A stretch of DNA of 64,000 nucleotides from Diospyros lotus. Lineage: Eukaryota > Streptophyta > Magnoliopsida > Ericales > Ebenaceae. The notes below the pieces were generated by a model that was given only the letters and a program-made list of their open reading frames with translations, was not told where the DNA came from and did no database searches. This document shows, in pieces, positions 47,303 to 57,635 of the stretch. Each line of letters begins with the position of its first letter. The stretch's first letter is position 1. The stretch lies in NCBI RefSeq assembly GCF_014633365.1, contig NC_068344.1, positions 11,423,669 to 11,487,668 of the forward strand, read 5' to 3'. A program made the position numbers and the translations under genes.

Positions 47303-48211
47303 TTACAACGTTTGCAATATTACCCTTAAATGCGACTCGTGCTCTTCTTCCGAGGGAGAGTATATCAATATGTCGTCTATAAACACAATCACAAACTTGT
47401 CCAAAAATGGTCTGAACACTCGATTCATAGTATCCATAAAACCTGCTGGGGCATTGGTTAGTCCGAACGGCATCACCAAAAATTCGTAGTGCCCGTATCG
47501 AGAACGAAAAGCTGTCTTTGGCATATCCTCTGCCTTGATCCTCAATTGGTAGTATCCTGATCTCAAGTCGATCTTTGAGAAGACCTTGGCTCCTTGTAAC
47601 TGGTCAAACAGCTCCTCTATTCTGGGGAGTGGGTACTTATTCTTGATAGTTATCTTATTCAGCTGTCGATAGTCTATACACATCCTCAGACTCCCATCCT
47701 TTTTCTTAACAAAGAGTACTGGTGCATCCCATGGTAACATGCTTGGTCTGATGAATCCCTTGTCCAATAACTCTTGGAGTTGGGTCTTTAATTCTCTTAA
47801 TTTTGCCGGGGCCATTTTATATGGGGGTATAGAAATCGGACCTGCCCCTGGCACAATTTCTATCGAAAACTCAATCTCTCTCTGGGGTGGCAATCCAGGC
47901 AATTCTTTGGGAAACACATCCCCAAACTCTCTAACGATTCGCACTTCTTCGATTTTTAAGGGCTCCTTGCTTTTCTCTTGAACACAAGCCAAGTATCCCT
48001 CTGCCCCTTGACGTAATAGTTTCTCAGCCTTTAGAGCCGAGATCCACTTCCGTTCACTTGCCCTCTTTTGCCCTCGAAACTTGACGTTTGAGTCTCTGCT
48101 CTTGAAACAGACTGTCTTAGCTTTACAGTCCAATGTAGCGTTGTATTTGGTTAGGAAGTCCATTCTTAGAATCACATCAAAATCTTGAAATTTTAGAAGG
48201 ATTAGATCCAT
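47303..48211 (-). pseudogene. Tekay reverse transcriptase
   Basis: 302 open codons with all main RT motifs: [73 protein letters not shown] and the catalytic FIDDILIYS. It is the best-preserved ORF in the window. It ends in a stop at RVILQTL-stop, where the family reads on, and the protease upstream is in a separate open stretch. The frame itself is intact, but the polyprotein is not. Confidence 0.95.
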
Positions 48212-48232
48212 CAGGAACTCAACTTCTCCTAT

Positions 48233-49531
48233 CTAAATTTTCCTATTTTTGTATCCTGAAAAGGTTTCTAAAGACTTCCCCATTGGGGTTGCCACAATCA
48301 TATGATAATTCAAGTTTTCCAATTTTTCTCCTAGTATTTCAGCGAATGCATGCGCAATGAATGAATGACTTACGCCTAAATCTATCAAAACATGCATAGG
48401 AATACCAGATAATAACATGGTACCTTCAATTACTGGTGGGTCTCCTATCATATCTTGCCGAGTTAGGTGAAACACTCTTCCCTGCTGCACCCTAGTATTT
48501 CTGGACGATCCCTGAGGTTGACTCATCTGTCGTGGCTTGGGGCAATTCTTTGCAAAATGTCCTGTCTACTGGCAGTTGAAACAAGTGATTCCTCTCTTAG
48601 GGCAGTTCTGGTTGAGATGTCCCTCTTCTCCGCAGTTGTAGCAACCTTTCGTTCCAAACCGGCACAGTCTTCCAGGGTGTTGCTTCTAGCATCTTTTACA
48701 CGGAGTACTAGGCTTGAACTTTGGCCTCTGGAGATCCAGCTTCTTGCCTGCTTTATGACCACTCACTTGCTGACTTTCTCCTTGGATAGCTTCGATCCGT
48801 CTTAGGTTAGCCTCAGTGGTAAAGGCTTGCAATACCACTTCTGTATAAGACTAAGTACTTATGTTGCTCAAGGCCCTCTGGAGCCTCAGATTCATCCCTC
48901 CCAAGAACTTCTGAGCTTTGATCCTTTCATCCCCTTCATAGATAGGCATGTACCTGATCAATCTATTAAAAGCATCCTCATACTAGGCGACGGTCATGTC
49001 CCCGGTTTGCTTTAACTCTATAAATTCTCTTTCTTTCTTCATTCTTAGATTTAGGGGAAAGTACTTCTCATTGAAGAGTTTCTTGAATCGCTCCCAGGTA
49101 ACGTAGGGTGCCCTAGCTAGAGAGGTCATTGCTCTTTTTACTCCTTTCCACCACCTGTCTGCTTCGTCTTGAAGGATAAAGGTGGCACAGTTGACTTTCT
49201 CTTCTTCTCCACAATGTAAGTGGTCTAGCATCTTTTCTGTTTGCTCAATCCAGAATTCCCCTTCGTTGGGGTCTACACCAAGTTTCCCTTGAAAAATGGA
49301 AGGGTTCTGTCGACGGTAGAGGTCGAGCATGTTGACATCCGTCCCAGGAGTGAGTTCCTTGCATGAATCCCACCATGCTTCCCAGTATTTGTTCCATTTG
49401 ATCCAGTCAACTACTTCCAGTCTCCTGGCTAGAGTCGCCCTCCAGGTGCCCACTTGCATTTCCTTCTGTATTTCCAGCTTGTTGGTTGGGTGTCCTAGGT
49501 CCTACTGTTAACCTCCTTTGAGTATTCACCC
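48233..49531 (-). pseudogene. Tekay gag, zinc knuckles and protease
   Basis: Gag core 49459-48983: NPSIFQGKLGVDPNEGEFWI, EKMLDHLHCGEEEKVNCATF, DEADRWWKGVKRAM and TWERFKKLFNEKYFP. Two zinc knuckles (about 48660-48545) read CYNCGEEGHLNQNC and CFNCQ-stop-TGHFAKNC. The protease (48526-48233) has LIDLGVSHSFIAHAFAE, where the family's catalytic triplet is DSG or DTG, so the Ser/Thr is lost. The first gag codons (RVNTQRRLTVGPRTPNQQ) run straight into LTR sequence at about 49532, so the start codon is missing. Confidence 0.92.
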
Positions 49532-50130
49532 GTCTGGTTCATCTTCTCCAGCAGCCCTCTCGCCACCGGCGACGATGCCGAGCCTCCAAGCTTCAAAAGA
49601 AGCTTCATCTCCCCCTATTTCCGACCTCTCGAACTCGAATATAGGCTTAGATTTTTGAAAAAACAATACAAAGTACCTCGATTTGTCGATCGAAGGCGCG
49701 GCTCCGGCAACTTGCGCGTTTTTCGGCAAGCTTGATTTCTCCTTCTCCGCTGCTCCGTTGGCCACCAAACTCTTCAGAAACGTTGCCCACACCTCGAGGA
49801 TCAAAACCCTACTCACGAAAACTCTCAAACGCTGCCCAAATACTCGATCTTTGAAGTAAAGATTTCTAATGAATAGCCTCACTCGAACATAGCTATTTAT
49901 AGCCCAAACTTGACGTAACTTGCCCTATCATGGACAGCCACGCGTCCTGGAGGCCATTCCGATCACCATTGGGGCATTAATGCCCCCCCTTACCTCTGAT
50001 TGCCTATTGCAGGTGCGGCTAGAGCGCGCGCCTGCTCCCGATTTTCAGCGATTTTATTATTATTATTTTATATATATATATTCATATATATACATACATA
50101 CATACATACATACATACATACATACATACA

Positions 50131-50162
<32 letters not shown>

Positions 50163-50495
50163 CATATTTATAATATACATACATACTTACATACGAATTT
50201 ATATATAATATACCTACTATAATACAAAATCCCATTTCAATACAAAATTATAATATTTTTACTATATACCTTATATACACATATACATATAACAGTAAGA
50301 AAATACTTATTATATAATTTCTGGTACATAAGCACTATAATTTCACATTATGATTTAGACTAAATAAATTACATACATCTTTAAAAATAATTTATACTTA
50401 CCCTATTGATAATCACTTAAAATTTCTAATAATTTCTTTAGGGTCTCAAAACACTAAATTTTGATTTATTATTTACGATATCTAAGGGTATTACA
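49532..50495 (-). repeat. Tekay 5' LTR, truncated
   Basis: Aligns with 44058-44980 of the 3' LTR. About 1.3 kb (42754-44057 equivalent), the primer-binding site and the gag start are missing. The minus-strand TATA GCTATAAATAGCT-like box is intact at 49892-49902. It contains an expanded CATA microsatellite. Confidence 0.9.
50089..50166. repeat. CATA tetranucleotide microsatellite
   Basis: About 18 uninterrupted CATA units. The matching site in the sister LTR (about 44628-44650) has only three or four. Confidence 0.95.
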
Positions 50496-50500
50496 TAGAG

Positions 50501-52264
50501 TATTTGTTCTAATATTGTATACTCTATAAGCCTTGCTAGTGTTTGAATATCTAAGAAATATGCCTTGGTCACTTTTAGCTTGAAATTTTCCTACATTGTC
50601 TTTTGTGTTCAAAATATAGCATTTGCATCCAAAAGCTCTAAAATAGGAAACATTAGGTTTCTTGTTATAATATAATTCAAACAAAGTTTTTTTTTATACC
50701 TTGCCTTAAGTTAAATCTATTTAGGATATAACATGCAATATTGACTGCTTCTGCCCAAAAATAGGTAGGCAAACTATTCTCCAAAAGCTTAGTCCTAGCC
50801 ATCTCTTGTAGGGTCTATCTTTCCTTTCAGTGACCCCATTTTGTTGGGGTGTTCTAGGTGTGGAGAATTGATGATGAATCCCATTCTCTTCACAAAACTC
50901 CATAAATAACCTATTCTCAAATTCTCCACCATGATCACTTATTATAAAAACTATTTTATCATTGAATTCTCTTAGCTAGAAGGCTTCATTTTTTTACGAT
51001 AAGAACATAACCCATGTAAGCCTAGAAAAGTCATCCACTAACTACAACGTATGCATAAGATTTTCCACCCATACTCCTAGTTTGTGTGGTTCCAAATAGG
51101 TCCATGTGCAAGAGTTGTAGAGGTTTACTAGTTGATACTTCATTCTTAGACTTAAATGATGCTCTTGTTTGTTTCCCTTGACAACAAACATCACTAAAAA
51201 TTTATTCACTAAATTTCATTTTAGGGAGCCCTAGGACTAAGTCTTTGTTAGAAATCTTTCTAATTAAGTCGGGATTAACGTGTTCTAGTTTTCTATGCCA
51301 TAAAAGAATGTCTTCATTTTTAACCATTAGGCATTTTGCATTAATTTCCTCAATGTCGGCAATGTACACATTACCTTACCTTTTTGCACTAATAATAGAA
51401 GATTTATCACTATCAACAACGAGGCAATATTTTTGTCTAAAGATAACCTCATAACCATCATCGCAAAATTGATTGATGCTAAGTAAATTGTGTTTTAAAC
51501 CATCTACTAACAAAACATTTCTAATGGTGGTGTGTTGAGGTTAACCAACTATGCCAATATTAACCACATTACCTTTAGCATTATCTGCAAAAGTGACAAA
51601 TCCACCATCCTTGGGAGTGAGATCTAAAAATAGACCTCTCTCACTAGTCATGTGACGTGAGCATCCACTATTCATATACCACTTATTGCCCATGTGGTCC
51701 TCACACACTTATGCACATAAAGAATCATATCTTAGCTTTGGGCACCTATCTAAGGATGGGTCCTTTGTGACTAACTTCATCAAAACCAAATGTTTGAAAT
51801 ACTCTTGATGTGCATGCATGAGATACATTAATAACATTAGAAATTTCATGATCTAGAACTCTCATAGATTGGCCTACCCCTTTAGGTATCCACATTTGAA
51901 CTTATCTAGTCTTTCTAGATTGAGGTTTCCACCTAGATTGTCTCCATTCTCTCTTAGAAACATTGTATTTTGGTCTAGGTTTAGAGTTATTTCTAGAAAT
52001 TAGTGTGGCTAGGGATTTTTCAATGGCATTCTTTTCAACTAGTGTTTTATTGTTTTGAATCTTTAGGAATTTATTCTCTTCTTAAAGCTTGATTAATTTT
52101 TCATCTAGCTCATTTTCATTCTCATTCTTTATATCTTTAGATTTTTCTTATAAGTTTTTTATTTGACTTTTCAACTTCTCATTCTCTTCCTTGTGAGATT
52201 TCTTTGTATTTCTCAATTTTTTCTTGACACTTTGATATTCTTTAAATAATTGTTTGCATGCTTC
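50501..52264 (-). pseudogene. Sirevirus protease and integrase
   Basis: Minus strand: integrase pieces NGIHHQFSTPRTPQQNGVTE (50903-50721) and NKKPNVSYFRAFGCKCYILN with GIFLRYSNTSKAYRVYNIRT (50684-50501), ending at the Tekay insertion. The stretch 52264-50910 holds the gag-pol linker, protease and integrase N-terminus in broken frames. The protein resumes at 42753 with EELIHVKFNE, so the target site is in the integrase C-terminal linker. Confidence 0.82.
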
Positions 52265-53303
52265 TTATAGTTCTTCTAAGTCCATATTATCTTCTTCATC
52301 TTCTATTGCCATAAAACATACATGTGCTTGTTCTTCTTTAGATTTGGATGACCCACTTGCGGTAACCTCATCCCATACCGCAAAGGCTTGTTTCTTTGGT
52401 TTCTTAAATCTTTTCTTTTCTTCTTTCTTTTCTGTTCTCCTTTCTTTCTTATCTTTCTTTTCTTCCGGACAATCATATTGCATGTGCCCTACCTTTTTAC
52501 ATTTATAGCAAGTAGGTGGTACTCTCCTACATTCCATTCCTTTTTTTTCATAAGTTTTGTAAAAGTTCTTGTTAAAAGCGCAGTTTCATCATCATTTTCT
52601 TCTTCACTGGTTTCTGTTTCTTTATTTGCTTTTAGAACTAATGTCTTCTTGCTTTTAGTGTCTTCATTTGATTTGTTTAGAATTAATTCATGAGTTAGAA
52701 GTATTCCTATTAATTCTTCCATCCTTAATACTTTCAGATTCTTGGCTTGAGATATTGCAGTCACTAATGGCTGTCATTCTAATGACAAAGACTTAAGTAT
52801 TTTCTTTACTTGATCCTCTTCAAAAATGATTTTTCCTAACATCTTGAGGTTTTTTATTATCTTTTGGAACCTACCATTCATATCACTAATATTCTCATTT
52901 TAAAGTAACTTAAATTCTTCATATTGTGATATTAAGAGATTTATCTTGGTATCCTTCACTTGATCGGTTCCTTCATAGACAACTTCTAATTTTCTCCAGA
53001 TTTCATGTGATGTAGAGCAAGCAGGGAGTTTTTCATACTAGCCAGGTAAAATCGAACAAAAAATTATGTATTTAGCTCTATGATCCATTTGGTGCTTCTT
53101 AATGTCTTCCTCAATCCATTCTACTTCTTTGGTTAAGGTTGTAGTAAAACCGTCTCTAATTATTTTCCATAATTGATAGTCTATAGAGAACAAGTAGGAC
53201 TCCATCCTCATCTTCCAATAAGTATAACTAGGTCCATCAAAGAAAGGTGGTCTAGAAGGTGTGATGGTCCTTTGGTTATAGCTTGGTTGGTAAATGATGC
53301 CAT
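52265..53303 (-). pseudogene. Sirevirus gag
   Basis: Starts MASFTNQAITKGPS at 53303. After one frameshift it continues RPPFFDGPSYTYWKMRMESY, YQLWKIIRDGF, EVEWIEEDIKKHQMDHRAKY, EIWRKLEVVYEGTDQVKDTK, AISQAKNLKVLRMEELIGIL and LTHELILNK, then the zinc knuckle CYKCKKVGHMQYDC (about 52510-52470) and a Lys-rich then acidic tail. Three stops interrupt it (after ILPG, KLL and SLE). UBN2-type copia gag with the Lys-rich post-knuckle tail common in Sireviruses. Confidence 0.88.
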
Positions 53304-53360
53304 TTTCGAATCTTTTCTAAGTTGCGTATTAAAACAATAAACTCAACTATTCTAGAAGTT

Positions 53361-53375
53361 TGCTATGATATCAAT
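53361..53375 (-). promoter_or_regulatory. Sirevirus primer-binding site
   Basis: Minus strand TTGATATCATAGCA just inside the 5' LTR. It is a two-change version of the Met-tRNA primer site TGGTATCAGAGC. Confidence 0.7.
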
Positions 53376-54488
53376 TGTTGGTCCCTTAATGAACGGCCAC
53401 TCAAGAGGGGGGTGAATTAAGTGGTTAAAACTTTTTTTACCTTCTTACTTATTTTATTTGATTTTTGAGGAGAATTATTAATGAAGGATTTTTATTAAAA
53501 ACCTTTATTTTATTACACCTTATTGATTAGATCTATTGAGTTATTAATTAATCAACCTTAAAATATCGCAATCGATTTATTTAACTAATCTTGCAAAATT
53601 GAAATCAACACAATAAATAACAAAGCCGTAAGGGAAGATAAACACAACGATATATAGTGGTTTGATGTATCTCCAACACCTACTCCACTCTCCCAAGGTC
53701 TAACCACCCTTAGGGTTCCACTAAAACCAATCAACGCCAAGGTTTTTCCTTAGCTTACATTGGAAACTAGATCAAACACACATACATGCCTAGATATAAA
53801 TCCAGATCTAGGCAACTGATACAAGTCACAATCAAGTTTAAAGATTACAATACTTCTCCACACTTGGACTCTAAACAATCAATTAATATAAGCAGTTACA
53901 GAACAATATTAGATATGATAAATATACCCTCAGATCAATCGAAGACAGAGAGATGAACATTTAGCACTTCGATCTCCAATAATAGTAGGCTTTTCGTTTG
54001 ATATGGAATCGAAATAATAAGCCTTGAGAAGCGATAAAACTTTTAGAGATTTCTTCTAGTTGCTTTGAGATTTCAGAACGGCATTGGTACTCTCCTTGAT
54101 GTGCATATGATGTATATATAGGGGCTAGGGTGACCTGCATAACATTTAAGAAATTTTTGGCCGCGGAAGAAATTAAGTCAACATAGTCTGATGGTGAGTC
54201 AACTTATTTTTTGCCTAAGTCAACTTATTTTAGAATAAGTCGACTTAGCTGAAAATGCCTCTCTACTGAGTCAACTTAACCAAAACCTGTATAAACAAGC
54301 TCTCTGCCGAGTCAACTTATCTACGATTAAGTCAACTTATTGATCCAATTTTTGAAAAATAATTTTTAACTTATTTAAAAGCACCTTAAAAGATGAACCT
54401 AATAAAACCATTAATTTTTTATAATACTAAATATATAAAAAATATTTTGATAAATATTTAGGGATCTTAATTTGCATATACAACAATT
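53376..54488 (-). repeat. Sirevirus 5' LTR, outer 65 bp missing
   Basis: Aligns with the 3' LTR from TGTTGGTCCCTTAATG to the point equivalent to 33154, then switches to a tandem repeat. It keeps the uninterrupted site of the TAATA insertion (about 53910), a minus-strand TATA (54111-54124) and seven AAGTCGACTT-type motifs (54175-54340). Confidence 0.92.
54111..54124 (-). promoter_or_regulatory. Sirevirus 5' LTR TATA box
   Basis: Minus strand CCCCTATATATACA. It lies about 51 bp past the end of the palindrome array at 54175-54340. Confidence 0.65.
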
Positions 54489-54905
54489 GAAAAGACAAGA
54501 ATTGAAAGACTATTTTTTAAAAGACTATTTTTTAACCGACCATATAGGCGGTATATAATGAAAAGACAAGAATTGAAAGACTATTTTTTAACCGACCATA
54601 TAGGCGGTTTATAATGAAAAGACAAGAATTGAAAGACTATTTTTTAACCGACCATATAGGCGGTTTATAATGAAAAGACAAGAATTGAAAGACTATTTTT
54701 TTAACCGACCATATAGGCGGTTTATAATGAAAAGACAAGAATTAAAAGACTATTTTTTTAACCGACCATATAGGCGGTATATAATGAAAAGACAAGAATT
54801 GAAAGACTATTTTTTTAACCGACCATATAGGCGGTTTATAATGAAAAGACAATATTTAAAGACAATATTCAACCGACCATATAGGCCGTATATAATAAAA
54901 AGATA
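54489..54905. repeat. 56/57-bp tandem repeat, about seven copies
   Basis: The phrase ATAATGAAAAGACAAG has its G at 54560, 54616, 54672, 54729, 54786 and 54843, so three steps of 56-57 followed by exact 57s. Each unit contains AACCGACCATATAGGCGG. The 57-bp units keep one reading frame (MKRQELKDYFFNRPYRRFI, repeated) only because 57 is divisible by three. The array starts exactly where the Sirevirus LTR stops. Confidence 0.92.
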
Positions 54906-55074
54906 ATATGAATAACATAATACAACTATATGGAAACAAAGGTTGAAGATTTAAGAGAGAAATTCTAAGAACGAAATCATATTGAAACTAAAGTGAAAAT
55001 TTTGAGAGAGAAATCTCAAGAACATAACTATACTTTCATTATAGGAAAATTGAATGGTTACAAATGCACCCTAA

Positions 55075-55290
55075 GTGCTCTATTTATAGGGTAAGAGATG
55101 CAATAGAGACCACTCAATTATATAATTTAATAATACAAAATATCTAAAGAAAAATAAAATAACTAATTTAAAAATACAAAGATAAATAAAATATCTAACA
55201 CATGATGTAAGCGATGATGTCATTCCAACTCATGATGTAAGCAATGATGTCACTCCAACCCATGATGTAAGCGATGATGTCATCAATTTG
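55075..55290 (-). promoter_or_regulatory. Promoter-like block with three as-1-like repeats
   Basis: Three exact 30-bp units (55201, 55231, 55261) contain TGATGTAAGCGATGATGTCA. This matches the plant as-1 enhancer pattern (TGACG, 7-bp gap, TGACG) with both CpG changed to TpG. About 110 bp away on the minus strand is CCTATAAATAGAG (55090-55078). The downstream leader (55075-54910) is T- and CTCTC-rich, typical of plant or LTR promoters. What it drove is unknown. Confidence 0.45.
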
Positions 55291-55299
55291 TGGGACTTG

Positions 55300-55445
55300 G
55301 GCTTTTCATATTTTTGGGCTTGGGCCTTCCTTGTGTTGGGCTTGGGCCTTCCTTGTTTTGGGCTTGGGCTTGGGCTTGGGCCTTCCTTGTGTTGGGCTTG
55401 GGCCTGGGCTTTCCATGTGTTGGGCTTGGGCCTGGGCTTTCCATA
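55300..55445. repeat. GGGCTT-rich minisatellite
   Basis: Repeats of TTGGGCTTGGGCCTTCC with TTGTGTTGGGC variants. It is open in several frames as Gly/Leu/Trp/Ala low-complexity text, which is not a protein signal. Confidence 0.85.
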
Positions 55446-55624
55446 TTTATATTATTATATATATATTATATTATTATATATATTATATTTAATTTTTTTA
55501 TATTTTTTATATTTTATATTAATATTTTTAAACATGCACAAAATTACAAAATGCATAATAATATTCAATTTAAACCATTTTAAGATCAAAATAAGAGTGA
55601 AATTATAATAAAATTTTTACAAAA
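55446..55624. other. AT-rich stretch
   Basis: TA-rich low complexity (TATTATATATATATTA), no feature. Confidence 0.4.
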
Positions 55625-57635
55625 TTGATCAATAATCATCAGGCCATGCTACGCCCACGTAAGAATCCACACACATGAATGCTCTAATGCATATGCTCAC
55701 CTAACATACACAAGTCAGCACTCACGGGCCAACTGTGTCATGACAATGCTCACGATCCCATCACATACAAGGCATGACCCCCAATGAATGCAACCCATGA
55801 TCCAACATCACAAAGTGAGGCAATAAGGAAACACAATGCCATGCCACATGTACAACTACTAACAATGCTATGATTAATGGCATTCATACATCCTCATTTG
55901 ATTTCCCATTAGAGCTCTTAGCTCTTCCACCCATTTCACATTGATTAAGGGCATTTATTTATACACTAATAATCATGCATCAAGCATGATTTACCATGGA
56001 TATGCCAACTAAGATCACTTCTTATTAACCTCCCAAAAGATTATCATCATGCTTCCTCATGCAACTCAATTACATTCTTATCTCATGAACCCCCATGTAT
56101 ATACATATAAATGACCTCAACCATATTTTATCATTATAGGGGATTGAGGGATACCAAAGGAAGCATTTAAAAACACTTTACATTAGCCATTTTACTTGAG
56201 TTGGATTAAGAAGAGCCTTAAACCATTCAAATCATAACCAAAATATGATATATTTCATATCGAATCGAATCCCTCGTAGTCTAGATTATAAAACTTCAAA
56301 CGGATAGCAAATCCGAGTTCTACATCAAAAGTTATGGTCGAAACAGCGAGACATGCGCAAAGCTATCAAAACTGCGGCCGAGTCGACTTGACGGAAATCC
56401 GAGTCGACTTGGCCCGAGTCGACTTGACCACCTAGGTGAGTCAACAGGTGGGCGAGTCGACTTGGCCGAGAATGCCCAAAAAAGGCCTAAAATCCCCCCC
56501 AAAACACTCAAAATACACACCAAACTCTCCAAAACTTCCATTCTAGCTTCCTAACCCATCAAAGTCATTCTTGAAGGAAAAATGGGGTGATCAAACCCCA
56601 ACGAATCCATCAACAAGACCCAACAAAGACTCGACACAACTCGAGATTTGAATGAAAAATGAAGATAACATCTTCCCTCAATACGAAAAACCATTTTAAC
56701 ATCAAAGGATGCAAAGATACCATAGAGTTACACATGAAGACATAGCCATGCATTAAAAGGTAGAAGAAGAGAAGAGGGATGCTTGCCTTTTTGAAGAAAA
56801 CCGAAGAGAAGAAGATCCTTTCGATGAAGCCACCCTCCCCATTTCTTGAAGCTCCAACCATAGAGATAAATGGAAGAAGAAAATGAGAATAGAGAAGAAG
56901 GAAGAAGAAGATGAAAAATGGAAGGAGAATTCGCTGGGAGAAGGAGAAAAAATGAAGGAGAATGAAGCCAACCACTCCCCCACGAAAATGACCAAAATGC
57001 CCTCATACACACACCAAACATAAAATATCTCATGCCCCTTATGGACATTTTACATTTTTCTTATTTCTTTCTCAATTTCTTTATCAAACCAATTTTTCAA
57101 ATCTCTATTTTACCCTCACCTTTATCAATAAAGCAAAGACCATTTGGTCACTTTGCATTTTACATTTTCTTTTAATCCACATATTACACAAAATACATAT
57201 ATATATTTCCATTTACTTTAAAACACAATTTTTGCCATTGGGCTCAAGCCCAACCCATCAACCCACTTATTTAATTGGCCCATCTCATTAATATATAACA
57301 TTTCATACACATGGGCCCAAAGCCCATTTCTCTAACCCAACACTTTCATTGGCCTTAAACACATGGCCCAAGCCCACTTTCATTTACTTTAAACACATCA
57401 CAAAATATGAGACTTAGGCCCAATCAAATCCTTCCAATTTAATTAAAATATAGCTCACTAATACATGGGCTTAGGCCCAATTGGGCAACCCAAACCCACT
57501 AATTTAACACATAATTTAATTACATATTCTTTACCGCATATAAATATTTCACACATTAATTTAATAGGGCAAAATTTCTAGATTTCCATAATTAAAATAT
57601 TAATAAATTTCTAGACCCATTAGCTGGTCGTTACA
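55625..57635 (-). mobile_element. Truncated LTR, TGTAACGACC family, reverse
   Basis: The right end, on the minus strand, is TGTAACGACCAGCTAATGGG, the family start. It has a GA-rich tract (pyrimidine-rich on the minus strand, 56760-56960) and a GAGTCGACTTGG cluster (56370-56460). The left end, with the expected splice-like module and TTACA-type terminus, is absent. The fragment joins AT-rich DNA at about 55625. No target-site duplication can be tested. Confidence 0.75.
56370..56465 (-). repeat. GAGTCGACTTGG palindrome cluster
   Basis: Five copies of CGAGTCGACTTGG-like text in 95 bp (about 56380, 56400, 56416, 56437, 56453), with core AGTCGACT. Confidence 0.88.

Larger units (their letters stand above)
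42754..50495 (-). mobile_element. Tekay-type chromovirus (Ty3/gypsy), 5' end partly deleted
   Basis: Minus-strand element nested in the Sirevirus pol gene. LTRs are 42754-44980 (3', complete) and about 49532-50495 (5', truncated). Flanks are TAAAG at 42749-42753 and TAGAG at 50496-50500, a 5-bp duplication with one change. It encodes gag, zinc knuckles, protease, RT, RNase H, integrase and a C-terminal chromodomain-like tail typical of Tekay/Del. A deletion fused the 5' LTR to gag, removing the primer site. Many stops show it is dead. Confidence 0.95.
29475..54488 (-). mobile_element. Sirevirus-type Ty1/copia element with env-like ORF, four nested insertions
   Basis: Minus-strand element of about 9.4 kb after removing insertions at 30020-32645, 33690-35121, 35209-39029 and 42754-50495. 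Order on the minus strand: 5' LTR (54488-53376), Met-tRNA primer site, gag with a zinc knuckle, integrase, RT with YVDD, RNase H, a promoter-like spacer, env-like ORF, a 3' zone with repeated polypurine tracts, and the 3' LTR (33219-29475). The env-like gene, gag tail and multiple polypurine tracts are Sirevirus traits. Coding regions have many stops, so it is inactive. The 5' LTR lacks its outer 65 bp, so no target-site duplication is visible. Confidence 0.9.

Noticed and set aside
54670..54906. Repeat protein MKRQELKDYFFNRPYRRFI
   Set aside because: The frame comes from the 57-bp period alone. Earlier 56-bp units break it, and there is no start context or domain.
54906..55290. An integrated caulimovirus
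   Set aside because: Only an as-1-like and TATA arrangement is seen. No movement-protein, coat or RT sequence of that family is nearby, so promoter similarity alone does not support it.
55274..55608. 72-106-codon ORFs over the GGGCTT repeat
   Set aside because: Low-complexity Gly/Leu/Trp/Ala text is readable in three frames at once, an effect of the hexamer-like repeat.
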